Made by a program: the position numbers and the translations under genes. DNA of 64,000 nt from Heterotrichella gracilis (taxonomy: Eukaryota > Sar > Xanthophyceae > Tribonematales > Xanthonemataceae), in NCBI GenBank assembly GCA_032358255.1, contig JAULBX010026718.1, forward strand, positions 158,736 through 222,735, written 5' to 3'. The notes under the pieces are model-generated. The model was given only the letters and a program-made list of their open reading frames with translations, searched no databases and was not told the origin of the DNA. The number at the start of each line of letters is the position of its first letter. The stretch's first letter is position 1. This document shows positions 63,294 through 64,000 of this stretch, piece by piece.

Positions 63294-64000
63294 GGTAGCC
63301 TCACGTCATGACAGCAGTGTTGTTATGCCTGTGGTAATAATGGAGAGATTTCCTTTGTGAACCTTTCTTAACTACGTAGCATTAGCATAGTAGTATTCTG
63401 GTAGGTGCAAGAATCGAGCCAGACTAATAGACAATTTTATTTCCTCGCATAAAAAACAAAAAAGAGTAGGTGTCCGCTACTATCTTGGCGGCAATTTGGC
63501 CCTCATTTAGTGAGGACTCTTGTTTGTTGACCACTGATTTTGCTCATTAGAGAAGAGGTCCATGTCTGTGTGTTGAGTGTGTTCAGGCTCCAGGTTGTGC
63601 TAGCACGGTGTTCCAGGCAATTCGCAAGCGTTTGCTGCAAGTATGTATGCACGCCGTGAAGAGTGTGCACTGCAGTGCTTAGATGCACCAGATGAATCAT
63701 GATCATGTCATTATGCCGTGGGATTTTGTTGCGTAGTGTGTCACGACAATGCAGAGCTGGAGCATGGTGTGGCTCGAGAGCACTGCTTGCCAGCATGACA
63801 TTATAATTAGAATAGTTAGTTAGTTACATGCATTCCAGCAATACAGCCAGATTAGCAGTCGGTCTTGCATATGCGGCGCCACACAGCTCTTTCCTGGCAC
63901 TGTTTGAATCACTTATTGATCCCACGTGACTTGAGGTCCTGCTGGAGTAAGTCAGCCCATGTGGCCCTTGGCTTACCTACCCCCTTTGCCCCCTCTACCC
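63294..64000. other. Downstream flank, no gene; edge of window
   Basis: No exon recognised. A copy of the dispersed repeat lies at 63785-63895. Confidence 0.4.
63785..63895 (+). repeat. Dispersed repeat copy
   Basis: Matches the minus strand of 51315-51420 and part of 19555-19595. Confidence 0.7.

Overview
This window is nuclear DNA from an intron-rich eukaryote, most likely a green alga (chlorophyte). The genes are split into many short GT-AG exons and spread over both strands. The encoded set is plant-like: a plastid DUF1995/LPA3-like protein, a DUF3054 membrane protein with a transit-like N-terminus, AP2 DNA-binding domains, and an OHCU-decarboxylase/HIU-hydrolase fusion. Plant-type telomere-like motifs (TTTAGGG/CCCTAAA) are scattered through the introns. 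Exon structures were assembled by hand from splice sites, reading phase and family motifs. Most internal boundaries keep phase exactly; several start codons remain uncertain.

Layout. 1-5.9 kb: FIGL1-type AAA ATPase (-). 6.7-8.1 kb: Barentsz/MLN51-like exon-junction protein (+). 8.9-9.1 kb: small one-helix protein (-). 9.9-11.1 kb: unknown one-helix protein (+). 11.9-13.2 kb: DEDDh RNA exonuclease (-). 13.5-15.3 kb: ribosomal protein uS4/RPS9 (+). 16.3-17.0 kb: DUF1499 (-), divergent from DUF3054 at 17.3-19.9 kb (+). 21.5-32.5 kb: a 23-exon ULP2/SENP6-7-type SUMO protease (+). 33.2-33.8 kb: a 622-bp hAT-like element with an intact 8-bp target duplication. 34.2-37.1 kb: DUF1995 protein (-). 37.4-39.9 kb: allantoin synthase (+). 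40.7-43.4 kb: a tandem pair of small membrane-protein genes (-), one intact and one decayed, with a long hairpin beside the intact copy. 43.9-54.6 kb: two adjacent genes (+) that share a two-exon N-terminal cassette but carry different C-termini, one with CCHC zinc knuckles and one with ankyrin repeats plus Pro-rich modules. 56.4-63.3 kb: a two-AP2-domain gene whose first AP2 domain appears frameshifted, followed by coiled-coil exons that may belong to it.

The most striking pattern is not a gene. In at least ten places a 25-70 bp segment spanning an exon edge is present twice as a direct repeat. The two copies usually flank a short TTTAGGG/CCCTAAA-like tract, so that [copy][telomere-like tract][copy] lies in or next to an intron. 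It occurs in FIGL1, RPS9 (three times), DUF1995 (several times), the SUMO protease, the ankyrin gene and the AP2 gene. It looks like a recurrent break-repair or insertion process that duplicates splice sites and can supply alternative exons or new intron boundaries.

The genes do not form one pathway. They are mostly housekeeping functions (meiotic recombination and genome stability, RNA surveillance, translation, SUMO turnover, purine catabolism, plastid biogenesis), plus a lineage-specific block at 40-54 kb that is rich in duplication and module shuffling.
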